A stretch of 64,000 nucleotides of DNA, taken from assembly GCA_021772015.1 (NCBI GenBank), contig JAETNS010000008.1:1-64000 (forward strand). The letters run 5' to 3'. The position numbers were made by a program, and so were the translations under genes. Positions within the stretch are counted from its first letter, which is position 1. The number at the start of each line of letters is the position of its first letter. The notes beneath the pieces are model-generated. The model did no database searches. It was not told the origin of the DNA and saw nothing but the letters and a program-made list of their open reading frames with translations. Shown in pieces: positions 50,614-58,870 of the stretch. This stretch comes from Prevotellaceae bacterium. GTDB taxonomy: Bacteria > Bacteroidota > Bacteroidia > Bacteroidales > Muribaculaceae.

Positions 50614-51756
50614 TCAATATTTGTGGTCGTCGGCGGCGAGTTCCTCAGGGGTGATGGCGGGAGAGGTCATTTTGTGCCAGACATAGGCGATGTAGCCGAT
50701 GACAACGGGGAGCAGTACTGTCACCCAGGCCATTACCTTGAGGGTGAACTCGGTCGATGAGGCATTAGCGATGGTCAGGGAGCTTTCCGGGTTGCTGACA
50801 GAGGGGAGGAAAGCGGTGTTGTTGTAGCCGTTGGCGCATAGCAGGGCGGTCACAGCCATTACAACGCCGATGGCTGTCCACCAGAAAGCCTTACGGGTGA
50901 AGGCGGTGTCGAAGCTCGCGCGGAGGATGCCGTACAATACCATAAGCACACCCAGTAGCAACGCCGCGCCGAGCCACCATAGTTCTATCAGGTTGAAGAA
51001 ATATTTATAAGGCACGGCGATGACCGATCCGTCAGGCTGGGGGGTATATCCCGGACTCATGAACAGCGCGTATATGAAGGCCAGAAAGAACAACACGAAC
51101 ACGCAGCCGTTGATAAGGATACGGTTGCGCATCTGCTTTATGAACTCCGCTTCATTGCCCGCGTCGACACTCTTGGCGAAGAACATCGCGGCGGTGGTGC
51201 GGGCCAGGAAGAAGACCGCGAATCCCAGCAGCAACGGTTTAAGGCTGAAAATCTGCTCCAGGCCGTGGCTGTCATTCCAGACTGAAATGACCGGCGAGCC
51301 GCTGTCAAGTATGCTCTGGCGGGAGATGATGAAGTCAGCCCCGAAGAACTGCATCCCCACGGCGCAACCCAACAGCACGCATCCGAAGAATCCGTTGATC
51401 CACAGGAACAGGTCATATGTCGGGGTCCCCAGGAGATTGGCCGGCTTGGAGCGGAACTCATAGCTGACAGCCTGGAGGATGAAGCTGAGCAGGATCAGCA
51501 TCCAAAGCCAGTATGCCCCCCCGAAGCTTGTCGAGTAATATAGCGGGAAGGAGGCGAAGAAAGCTCCCCCGAATGTGACGAGGGTTGTGAAGGTCAATTC
51601 CCATTTCCTGCCGAGGGCATTTACCAGCAATGACTTGCGTTCGGGCGATCTGGTCGTCCATATCATGGTCTGCCCTCCCTGGACGAAGAGAAGGAAAACC
51701 AGGAGGCCGCCAAGTAGCGATATGACGAACCACCAATATATCTGTAAAGCTTCCAC
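50614..51756 (-). CDS. cydB: Cytochrome bd quinol oxidase subunit II
   Basis: CydB is the second membrane subunit of the high-affinity bd oxidase. The 380-residue protein has about nine helices and the family start WWFVISLLGGLLVFLLFVQGGQTM, with LVNALGRKWELTFTTLVTFGGAFFASFPLYY following (cited here by RKWELTFTTLVTFGG). It follows cydA by 32 bases and is the last gene of the operon. The oxidase removes oxygen at nanomolar levels in Bacteroidales. Confidence 0.95.
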   Translation of the reverse strand: MEALQIYWWFVISLLGGLLVFLLFVQGGQTMIWTTRSPERKSLLVNALGRKWELTFTTLVTFGGAFFASFPLYYSTSFGGAYWLWMLILLSFILQAVSYEFRSKPANLLGTPTYDLFLWINGFFGCVLLGCAVGMQFFGADFIISRQSILDSGSPVISVWNDSHGLEQIFSLKPLLLGFAVFFLARTTAAMFFAKSVDAGNEAEFIKQMRNRILINGCVFVLFFLAFIYALFMSPGYTPQPDGSVIAVPYKYFFNLIELWWLGAALLLGVLMVLYGILRASFDTAFTRKAFWWTAIGVVMAVTALLCANGYNNTAFLPSVSNPESSLTIANASSTEFTLKVMAWVTVLLPVVIGYIAYVWHKMTSPAITPEELAADDHKY

Positions 51757-51788
51757 TTTGTAGCGTTTTTATCGGTTAAATATATGTT

Positions 51789-53363
51789 TTATTTGGATGT
51801 ATCTCCGGCGAGTATGTCGCGTTTCGATGCTTTCGAGATCTCGCGGCACATGATCGAGATTTCGGCGGCGAGCAATCCGGAGAACACGATGACGAACATC
51901 CAGAAGGTCAGCTGCACAGAGCTTGCGGGAATCGCGCTCACTGCGGCGCGGGTCGGCAGCAGGCTCTCTATGACCCAGGGCTGACGGCCCATCTCGGCGA
52001 CAACCCATCCGGCCTCGCTGGCGATCCATACCACAGGGATGGTCAGGATGCCGAAGAAGACCAGCCAGCGGTTCTCGAGATGCTGCGGCTTGCGGTAGCT
52101 AAGGAACAACATGACGACGAAGAACAGCAGGAGATAGCCTCCGGCCATTACCATCACGCGGAACGCGTAGAAGGTCAACGCTACCGGCGGGATCGCTTCA
52201 TCGACCGAGTCGAGATAGCCGTAGCCGAAATATCTGAAGTCGGCTTTCAGGGCTTGGGATGCGGCTTCCATTCCGGCGGTATCTCCGGCAGCGGATGCCG
52301 CGTCATATCGGCGCAACGCCTCCTGGGCGCGTTTCCCGGCCTCGATGCGTTCGGCATAGCTGGCCACGCGGACCATCTTGCCGTCGGGGCCGGTGTCGCG
52401 TCCGTCAATGAGGTCGTTTATTCCGGGGATGAAAGCGTCAGCGTCATGTCTGGCGAGTATAGAAAGCCCTTTGGGGATGGCGATCTCCATCAACATCGGG
52501 TTCTTGCCGTCGGTGCGCTCTTTCGACGGGTCGAGGATGCCGAAGCCCACGAGTGCCTGTCCTTCGCAGCCGTCATAAAGACCTTCCATGGCGGCGAGTT
52601 TCATCGGCTGCACTTTCGATACCTCGACGGCGGAGCCGTCGCCGGTCCAGATTGTCAGGATGATTCCCGCAAGTCCGACCCATGAGGCTATCTTCATTGA
52701 ATCCTTGGCGAATTCCAGATTGCTTTTCTTCCAGATGAACCAGCAGCTAACACCCACGACGAAGACTGCTCCAAGGACCCATCCGCTGAGCACTGTATGG
52801 AAAAACTTGTTGACGGCCACCGGCGAAAGCGCCACATCGGCGAAAGACACCATCACGTTTCTCATCTGCGCCGGGTCAAACTCCATCCCCACCGGGTATT
52901 GCATCCAGGCGTTGGCCACCAATATCCAGTAGGCCGACAGACAGACCCCGACGGAGGTCAGCCATGTCGACAGGAGATGGAACCGGGGGCTGACCCTCTT
53001 CCATCCGAAAAACATCACGGCGATGAAAGTGGATTCGAGGAAGAACGCGGCGATACCCTCGATCGCCAGCGGCGCGCCGAAGATGTCCCCCACGAACCAC
53101 GAGTAGTTTGACCAGTTGGTCCCGAACTCGAATTCCAGGATTATGCCGGTGGCCACGCCGCAGGCGAAGTTTATTCCGAACATCAACATCCAGAATTTGG
53201 TAAGCCTCTTCCATCTCTCGGCTTTGGTCTTGAGATAGATGCTTTCCATGATGGCGACTATCAGCGACAGGCCGATCGTCAGGGGGACGAACAGCCAGTG
53301 GACTATCGCCGTGAGGGCGAACTGGCCTCTTGACCAGTCGACCGTGCTCAGCAGATCATTCAT
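51789..53363 (-). CDS. cydA: Cytochrome bd quinol oxidase subunit I
   Basis: CydA carries the three haems and the quinol site. The 524-residue protein starts MNDLLSTVDWSRGQFALTAI, with His22 in IVHWLFVPLTIG as the likely haem b595 ligand. GIILEFEFGTNWSNYS and GIAAFFLESTFI hold conserved acidic residues, and VMVSFADVALSPVAVNKFFHT and the WVVAEMGRQPW block follow. The Q-loop is of normal short to medium length. It overlaps the DUF4492 gene by 8 bases, implying coupled translation. Confidence 0.96.
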   Translation of the reverse strand: MNDLLSTVDWSRGQFALTAIVHWLFVPLTIGLSLIVAIMESIYLKTKAERWKRLTKFWMLMFGINFACGVATGIILEFEFGTNWSNYSWFVGDIFGAPLAIEGIAAFFLESTFIAVMFFGWKRVSPRFHLLSTWLTSVGVCLSAYWILVANAWMQYPVGMEFDPAQMRNVMVSFADVALSPVAVNKFFHTVLSGWVLGAVFVVGVSCWFIWKKSNLEFAKDSMKIASWVGLAGIILTIWTGDGSAVEVSKVQPMKLAAMEGLYDGCEGQALVGFGILDPSKERTDGKNPMLMEIAIPKGLSILARHDADAFIPGINDLIDGRDTGPDGKMVRVASYAERIEAGKRAQEALRRYDAASAAGDTAGMEAASQALKADFRYFGYGYLDSVDEAIPPVALTFYAFRVMVMAGGYLLLFFVVMLFLSYRKPQHLENRWLVFFGILTIPVVWIASEAGWVVAEMGRQPWVIESLLPTRAAVSAIPASSVQLTFWMFVIVFSGLLAAEISIMCREISKASKRDILAGDTSK

Positions 53364-53664
53364 TAGGCAAAAGATTTATGGATTTGTTTTCTTTGTCATT
53401 GACACTGTGTCCCGGCCGGTCAACCAGTGACTTCCTGACAGCGCGGGCGCGGTCAGCGTCGTTGTCATATTCCTCGGCGAGTCTGTCGGGGAAGAAAAAC
53501 AGCTTGAACACCAGGAACATGATGGCCAGTTTTATAAGTATTATCGCCCACAGCCGGCGGCCGACAGTCATTTCCCGGAACCCTCCGATGTAGAGGTCGG
53601 CCACCCGTCGGAAGAATCCGCGCGGTTGATCGGTCGGTCGGTTGTCGTGTCGGCAAGAGTGCAT
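53356..53664 (-). CDS. DUF4492 family small membrane protein
   Basis: The 102-residue protein has RGFFRRVADLYIGGFREMTVG, one membrane helix (WAIILIKLAIMFLVFKLFFFP) and a charged C-terminus. DUF4492 genes usually precede cydAB in Bacteroidetes, as here. A role as a small accessory subunit like CydX is a reasonable inference, though not shown. The frame opens further upstream, but the ATG at 53664 starts just before the conserved region. Confidence 0.85.
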   Translation of the reverse strand: MHSCRHDNRPTDQPRGFFRRVADLYIGGFREMTVGRRLWAIILIKLAIMFLVFKLFFFPDRLAEEYDNDADRARAVRKSLVDRPGHSVNDKENKSINLLPNE

Positions 53665-53681
53665 TAATTTATAATTATTAA

Positions 53682-53713
53682 GTTGCACGGGTTGAAAATT
53701 CGGAGTAACTTTG
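53682..53713 (+). promoter_or_regulatory. Promoter of the DUF4494-yggS unit
   Basis: GTTG (53682-53685), 20 bases, TAACTTTG (53706-53713) is one mismatch from consensus and lies 85 bases before the ATG at 53799. It points into the cyd promoter. Confidence 0.62.
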
Positions 53714-53759
53714 TGGTCAGATCCGAGGATTGCCCGGAGAATGCGGGCGTAACCGACGG

Positions 53760-53767
53760 CAAATTTA
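53760..53767 (-). promoter_or_regulatory. Promoter -7 box of the DUF4492-cydA-cydB operon
   Basis: The minus strand reads TAAATTTG, an exact TAnnTTTG match. The DUF4492 start is 96 bases downstream. This promoter and the one at 53682-53713 face each other, so their transcripts overlap. Confidence 0.58.
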
Positions 53768-53798
53768 ACAAATATTATCGAAAAATAAAACAAGAAAT

Positions 53799-54254
53799 AT
53801 GGCAAGCTGGTTTGAATGCAAGGTCCGTTATGATAAACTCCAGGAAAACGGTGCTGTGAAAAAAGTAACCGATGTGTTTCTGGCTGATTCTCTCTCCATC
53901 ACCGAGGCTGTAGCCCGCATCACCAAGGAGCAGGCCCCTTTTATTTCGGGAGATTTTGTAGTCTCGTCAGCGAAAAGCACCAAGATCGCGGAGATTTTCC
54001 GTGACGACTCGGCCGACAAATGGTATCTGGTGAAGGTGGCTTTCATAACCATCGACGAGAAGACCGCCGCCGAGAAAAAATCGGTGTCGCTGATCCTCGT
54101 GGCCGGAAACAATTTCAAGCACGCCTACGACAACTTCATGGAGGGGATGAAAGGTACAATGGCCGATTTCGACATTGTGTCGATCTCCGAGACCGCCTAT
54201 CTTGATGTCTATGGCGCAGACCTTTCCGGCAAGCCTGAGGAGAAACAAAACTGA
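53799..54254 (+). CDS. DUF4494 family protein
   Basis: The 151-residue protein fits DUF4494: MASWFECKVRYDKLQENG, VTDVFLADSLSITEAVARI and KWYLVKVAFITIDEKTAAEKK. It has no signal or membrane segment, so it should be cytoplasmic. The family is Bacteroidetes-specific with no known role. It lies 11 bases before yggS. Confidence 0.85.
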   Translation: MASWFECKVRYDKLQENGAVKKVTDVFLADSLSITEAVARITKEQAPFISGDFVVSSAKSTKIAEIFRDDSADKWYLVKVAFITIDEKTAAEKKSVSLILVAGNNFKHAYDNFMEGMKGTMADFDIVSISETAYLDVYGADLSGKPEEKQN

Positions 54255-54265
54255 CATACAGATAC

Positions 54266-54958
54266 ATGACAGACATGTCTCCGATGACATCCATACAGTC
54301 ACGCCTCGACACCCTCCGCCAATCGTTGCCGGAGGGTGTGGGGCTTGTGGCCGTGTCGAAATTCCATCCCGTCGAGGCGTTGCGCGAGGCCCGCGAGGAC
54401 GGGCAGACGCTTTTCGGCGAGAGCCGCGTCCAGGAACTTGCCGCTAAAGTCGCCGAGCTTGGCGACCGGGATTATTGCTGGCATTTCATCGGCCATCTGC
54501 AGACCAACAAGGTCAGGCAGTTGCTGCGCTTGCGCCCTGCGTTGATAGAGAGCGTCGATTCGGCGCGTTTGCTTGACGAGATCGACCGGGAGGCCGCCCG
54601 TCAGGGGATCATCCAGAACGTTCTGATGCAGATTCATGTGGCCCGCGAGGAGACGAAATTCGGCTTTGCCCCCGAAGAACTGCTCGAATGGTTCGGCGAC
54701 CGTCGGTTCGAGAATCTCAAGGCAGTCCACATATGCGGAGTCATGGGTATGGCCTCCAACACCGACGACCGGGAGCGGATAGCTGCTGATTTCCGGGCAA
54801 TACGCTCCGCTTATGATGAGATCAAGGCAATGTGTCCGGATCTGCGGGGCTTCTCCATCGTCTCAATGGGGATGAGCGACGATTACCCCGTCGCTGTCGA
54901 GTGCGGCTCAACCCTTGTCAGGGTCGGTTCTGCGATTTTCGGACCGCGGGAGTATTGA
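54266..54958 (+). CDS. yggS: PLP homeostasis protein (YggS/PROSC family)
   Basis: YggS is a single-domain PLP-binding protein that buffers pyridoxal phosphate and affects amino-acid and vitamin B6 balance. The 230-residue protein has Lys32 in LVAVSKFHPVEAL as the PLP lysine, FGESRVQELAAKV, WHFIGHLQTNKV and LRGFSIVSMGMSDDYPVAVE, and ends with the phosphate-binding VRVGSAIFG. Co-transcription with DUF4494 is likely. Confidence 0.94.
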   Translation: MTDMSPMTSIQSRLDTLRQSLPEGVGLVAVSKFHPVEALREAREDGQTLFGESRVQELAAKVAELGDRDYCWHFIGHLQTNKVRQLLRLRPALIESVDSARLLDEIDREAARQGIIQNVLMQIHVAREETKFGFAPEELLEWFGDRRFENLKAVHICGVMGMASNTDDRERIAADFRAIRSAYDEIKAMCPDLRGFSIVSMGMSDDYPVAVECGSTLVRVGSAIFGPREY

Positions 54959-54984
54959 CTCATGGGGAAATTTTCGTAAATTTG
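54954..54984 (+). promoter_or_regulatory. Promoter of the MFS transporter gene
   Basis: ATTG (54954-54957), 19 bases, TAAATTTG (54977-54984). The start ATG at 55051 is 66 bases away, giving a leader of about 60 nt. Confidence 0.6.
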
Positions 54985-55050
54985 CGCAAAAATAAATCTT
55001 AAAATAAATCAACCTTCTTACCAACCTAATTACACCTTAAAAACTGAACA

Positions 55051-56481
55051 ATGGCAACTCCCAACACAGCCGCTAATTCCACCGGTAACGGACGCCTGAT
55101 AGCCATCATCGCGATGTTCTTCCTTTTCGCGATGATCTCGTTCGTCACCAACCTCGCCGCCCCCATCGGCACAATCTGGGGATATCAATATGAAGGCAAT
55201 TCCGTGCTCGGAATGATGGGTAACATGATGAACTTCCTGGCTTACCTGTTCATGGGCATCCCCGCCGGAAAGCTCCTTCAGAAAATCGGTTACAAGAAAA
55301 CCGCCCTCTGGGCCATGGCCGTTGGCGCGCTTGGTCTGGTCGTGCAGTGGCTCTCAAGCTTCCTCGGCGGCGATGTCGAGATGTTCACGATGGATTCCAC
55401 AATCAACGAGAACGGCGCGGAGGTCGTGAAGCACTTCTCTGTTTACCTTAACTTCATCATCTACCTCCTTGGCGCGTTCATCTGCGGTTTCTGCGTATGT
55501 ATGCTAAACACCGTGGTCAATCCGATGCTCAACCTGCTCGGTGGGGGCGGCAACAAAGGCAACCAGCTCCTGCAGGCCGGTAGCTCGTTCAACTCCCTGA
55601 CCGGAACCCTGACCCCTCTCTTCGTGGGTGTCCTCGTCGGTGAGTTGTCAAAATCGACATCTATGTCGACCGTGGAGCCGCTTCTCTGGATCGCCATAGG
55701 CGTGTTCGTGGCCTCGTTTATCGTAATATCGTTCGTGTCGATCCCCGAACCCAACCTGCGCAAAGGTGCCAAACAGCCCAAGTACACCCATAGCCCCTGG
55801 AATTTCCGCCATACGGTGCTCGGCGTGATCGGTATCTTCATATATGTCGGCATCGAGGTCGGCATTCCCGGAACTCTCAACTTCTACCTCGCCGACCAGG
55901 GAGCCAACGGCGCGGGCGTGATCGGTTCGGCTTCCGCCATAGCGGGCGCGATCGTAGCCATCTACTGGTTGCTGATGCTCTGCGGACGTACGCTGTCGTC
56001 ATTCATCTCCGGGGTGGTTTCCTCCAAAAGCCAGCTTATCATAGTGTCGTCGACAGCGATTATCCTTGTCATAGCGGCAATCTTCATCCCCTCCGATGTC
56101 ACTCTTCCCGTGCCTGAATTCCTTTACAGCTCTGTTGATCCGCAGACCGGCGAGATCATCACTGCCCGTGTCCCTGTAAGTGCCTACCTGCTGATCGTCT
56201 GCGGTCTCTGCACCTCTATCATGTGGGGCGGTATTTTCAACCTCGCTGTCGAAGGGCTCGGCAAATATACCGCCCAGGCTTCCGGCATCTTCATGATGAT
56301 GGTTGTCGGTGGTGGCGTGATCCCTCTGGTACAGCAGGTGATCGCCAAGAACGCCGGTTACATGGCCTCCTACTGGCTGATTGTGGGCTGTCTCGGCTAC
56401 CTTCTGTTCTACGGTCTGATCGGGTCCAAGAATGTCAACACCGACATCCCGGTTGATGACGAGGTAGAGGATGCCCTCTGA
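55051..56481 (+). CDS. MFS sugar permease (FucP/glucose-galactose transporter-like)
   Basis: The 476-residue protein has twelve hydrophobic helices. Features of the FucP-type family are visible: FLFAMISFVTNLAAPIG in helix 1, FMGIPAGKLLQKIGYKK in the first half and GGIFNLAVEGLGKYTAQASG in the second half. Such symporters carry fucose, glucose or galactose with protons. Transketolase follows after 76 bases, consistent with sugar use. The substrate is not clear from the sequence. Confidence 0.85.
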   Translation: MATPNTAANSTGNGRLIAIIAMFFLFAMISFVTNLAAPIGTIWGYQYEGNSVLGMMGNMMNFLAYLFMGIPAGKLLQKIGYKKTALWAMAVGALGLVVQWLSSFLGGDVEMFTMDSTINENGAEVVKHFSVYLNFIIYLLGAFICGFCVCMLNTVVNPMLNLLGGGGNKGNQLLQAGSSFNSLTGTLTPLFVGVLVGELSKSTSMSTVEPLLWIAIGVFVASFIVISFVSIPEPNLRKGAKQPKYTHSPWNFRHTVLGVIGIFIYVGIEVGIPGTLNFYLADQGANGAGVIGSASAIAGAIVAIYWLLMLCGRTLSSFISGVVSSKSQLIIVSSTAIILVIAAIFIPSDVTLPVPEFLYSSVDPQTGEIITARVPVSAYLLIVCGLCTSIMWGGIFNLAVEGLGKYTAQASGIFMMMVVGGGVIPLVQQVIAKNAGYMASYWLIVGCLGYLLFYGLIGSKNVNTDIPVDDEVEDAL

Positions 56482-56495
56482 AAATGAAAAAACGT

Positions 56496-56536
56496 TTTCA
56501 CGCGTGGATGATGAAAAACATTTTCCACGCGTGAAA
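56496..56536. terminator. Inverted repeat between the MFS gene and tkt
   Basis: Bases 56496-56508 and 56524-56536 pair perfectly (13 bp; arms contain CACGCGTGGA). The loop is 15 bases and A-rich. No U-run follows on the plus strand, so it may be a weak terminator or an attenuator/processing stem just 22 bases before the tkt start. Confidence 0.5.
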
Positions 56537-56557
56537 CATTATTATAAATAAAATTCT

Positions 56558-58591
56558 ATGGATAAGACCATCATCGACCGCGCGGCAGACACCATAAGGG
56601 TGCTGTCGGCCTCTATGGTTGAGAAAGCCAAGTCCGGCCACCCCGGCGGAGCCATGGGTGGAGCCGATTTCGTGAATGTGCTTTATTCCCAGTTCCTGGT
56701 TACAGATCCCGACGATCCGACATGGATCGCCCGCGACAGGTTCTTCCTCGATCCGGGCCATATGTCGCCGATGCTCTACGCGGTGCTGGCCCTGACGGGC
56801 AAATACACTGTCGACGAGCTGCAGCAGCTGCGCCAGTGGGGAAGCGTGTGCCCCGGACATCCAGAGCTGGATCCCCATCGTGGCATCGAGAACACCTCCG
56901 GCCCCCTCGGTCAAGGCCACACTATGGCGGTCGGATGCGCGGTCGGCGAGCGTTTCCTGCAGGCGCGTTTCGGGGATGTGGTCGCCCATAAGACATATGC
57001 TTTCATCTCCGACGGCGGCATACAGGAGGAGATCTCGCAGGGAGCGGGCCGTATAGCCGGTTACCTCGGCCTCCATAACCTGATAATGTTCTATGACAGT
57101 AACCGTGTGCAGCTGTCGACAATGGTCGACGCGGTCGATGACGAGGATGTCGCAGCCAAATACCGCGCATGGAACTGGAATGTCCTGGAGGTTGACGGCA
57201 CTGATGCCGCAGCCATTGCAGATGCCTTACGTCAGGCTCAGGCCGAAGAGAAGCGTCCTACCCTCATAATCGGCCATACGGTAATGGGCAAGGGCGCGGT
57301 GACTGCCGAGGGGAAGAACTTCGAGGGGCAGTGCTCGACCCACGGCCAGCCGCTCAGCAAGTCGGGAGCGGATTTCGCCAGGACGATCGAGAATCTCGGC
57401 GCGGATCCGGCTGATCCCTGGAAGATCCCCGCTGAAGTAAAGAAATTATATGATGACCGCAACGAGGAGTTGCGCAGGATTGTCGCCGAGCGTCATGCTC
57501 AGGAAGCGGAATGGGCCAAGGCCAATCCCGCGCTCGCCGAAGAGCTTGACGGGTTCATCAATGGCAAGCTCCCTCAGATAGATTATTCCGCCATAGTCCA
57601 GAAAGAGGGGTGTGCTACCCGCAATGCCTCTGCCGCCGTGCTTGGAGTGCTTGCCGAAAAGGTGAAGAACATGATTGTCTCGTCTGCAGACCTGGCTAAC
57701 TCCGACAAGACCGACGGATTCCTCAAAAAGACCCATCAGCTTGTCAACGGAGACTTCTCCGGGGCCTTCCTTCAGGCAGGAGTCGCAGAACTGACAATGG
57801 CTGCCATCATGAACGGCATAGCTCTTCACGGAGGCCTTATCGCGGCCTGCGGTACATTCTTCGTCTTTTCCGACTACATGAAGCCGGCTATCCGTATGGC
57901 CGCGCTCATGGAGTTGCCGGTCAAATATATATGGTCTCACGACGCGTTCCGTGTCGGTGAGGATGGCCCCACCCATGAGCCTGTCGAGCAAGAGGCGCAG
58001 ATACGCCTCATGGAGGAGCTGCGCAACCTGTCGGGCCGACCCTCCATGCTTGTGCTCCGTCCTGCCGATGCCATCGAGACCTCGGTCGCCTGGCAGATGG
58101 CCATGGAGAATGACAAGACTCCGACAGCATTGATCCTCACCCGTCAGGATGTGAAGGATATCCCGGCGGCGACCGGAAACCGTTTCGAGGAGGCGCAAGG
58201 AGCGCGCCAGGGAGGATATGTGGTCATGGACACACCTCACCCCAAGGTCGTCTTGGTCGGAAATGGCTCGGAAGTGTCGCTGCTTTGCGAGGTTGCCCTG
58301 CAGCTCATGGCCGGAGAGGTGCCATGCCGGGTTGTGTCGATCCCGTCGATCGGACTGTTCGAGAGCCAGGATGAGGAATACCGTCGCAGCGTGATCCCGG
58401 CAGGAGTACCCGTCTTCGGTCTGACCGCCGGACTCCCCTCGACCCTGCGTGGAGTTGTCGGCCCTCACGGGATGGTCTACGGACTCAACCATTTTGGAGC
58501 GTCGGCCCCTTACAAGGTGCTTGACGAGAAATTCGGTTTCACTCCGGAGAACATAACATCCGAGGTGCTCCGTTTCATCCATCGGATATGA
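56558..58591 (+). CDS. tkt: Transketolase
   Basis: Transketolase moves two-carbon units between sugar phosphates in the non-oxidative pentose-phosphate pathway with thiamine diphosphate. The 677-residue protein has KSGHPGGAMGGADF, a glycine-rich GPLGQGHTMAVG, ISDGGIQEEISQGAG as the TPP/Mg motif (in place of the usual GDGxxxEG), the pyrimidine-domain block THDSI-like WSHDAFRVGEDGPTHEPVEQ, and the C-terminal domain. The altered metal motif (SDGG) is a notable variant. rpiB in the same window serves the same pathway. Confidence 0.93.
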   Translation: MDKTIIDRAADTIRVLSASMVEKAKSGHPGGAMGGADFVNVLYSQFLVTDPDDPTWIARDRFFLDPGHMSPMLYAVLALTGKYTVDELQQLRQWGSVCPGHPELDPHRGIENTSGPLGQGHTMAVGCAVGERFLQARFGDVVAHKTYAFISDGGIQEEISQGAGRIAGYLGLHNLIMFYDSNRVQLSTMVDAVDDEDVAAKYRAWNWNVLEVDGTDAAAIADALRQAQAEEKRPTLIIGHTVMGKGAVTAEGKNFEGQCSTHGQPLSKSGADFARTIENLGADPADPWKIPAEVKKLYDDRNEELRRIVAERHAQEAEWAKANPALAEELDGFINGKLPQIDYSAIVQKEGCATRNASAAVLGVLAEKVKNMIVSSADLANSDKTDGFLKKTHQLVNGDFSGAFLQAGVAELTMAAIMNGIALHGGLIAACGTFFVFSDYMKPAIRMAALMELPVKYIWSHDAFRVGEDGPTHEPVEQEAQIRLMEELRNLSGRPSMLVLRPADAIETSVAWQMAMENDKTPTALILTRQDVKDIPAATGNRFEEAQGARQGGYVVMDTPHPKVVLVGNGSEVSLLCEVALQLMAGEVPCRVVSIPSIGLFESQDEEYRRSVIPAGVPVFGLTAGLPSTLRGVVGPHGMVYGLNHFGASAPYKVLDEKFGFTPENITSEVLRFIHRI

Positions 58592-58626
58592 TCATGGTTG
58601 GTGTCGTTTCTGCAAAATAACTGTTT

Positions 58627-58663
58627 CCACCGCGTTTCCTCACGCTTAGGAGGGGCGCGGTGG
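58627..58663 (+). terminator. Hairpin downstream of tkt
   Basis: CCACCGCG (58627-58634) pairs with CGCGGTGG (58656-58663), with an inner CCTC/GAGG pairing. It lies 36 bases past the tkt stop, followed by a T-rich stretch farther on (58688-58703). Confidence 0.6.
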
Positions 58664-58720
58664 TACTGATTTGCCTGATCCCGACATTTTTTCAACTTTT
58701 TTTCGCATATAGTTGTTTAT

Positions 58721-58753
58721 TTTGTGAAATAATCAAAAAAAATCCGTAACTTA
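58721..58753 (+). promoter_or_regulatory. Promoter of the OmpA-like gene
   Basis: TTTG (58721-58724), 21 bases, TAACTTAG (58746-58753), one mismatch to consensus. The leader to the ATG at 58871 is about 110 nt, suitable for a strongly expressed and possibly post-transcriptionally controlled envelope protein. Confidence 0.6.
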
Positions 58754-58870
58754 GCGGCGAATTTCATTAAGACTGCCCGACGGATGACTCATCCGGCGCG
58801 TTGTCTCTTAATCTTAGTCGAGAAACCGAAAGAAAATTCAAACAATAAATACACAACGTTTTACTTATCT

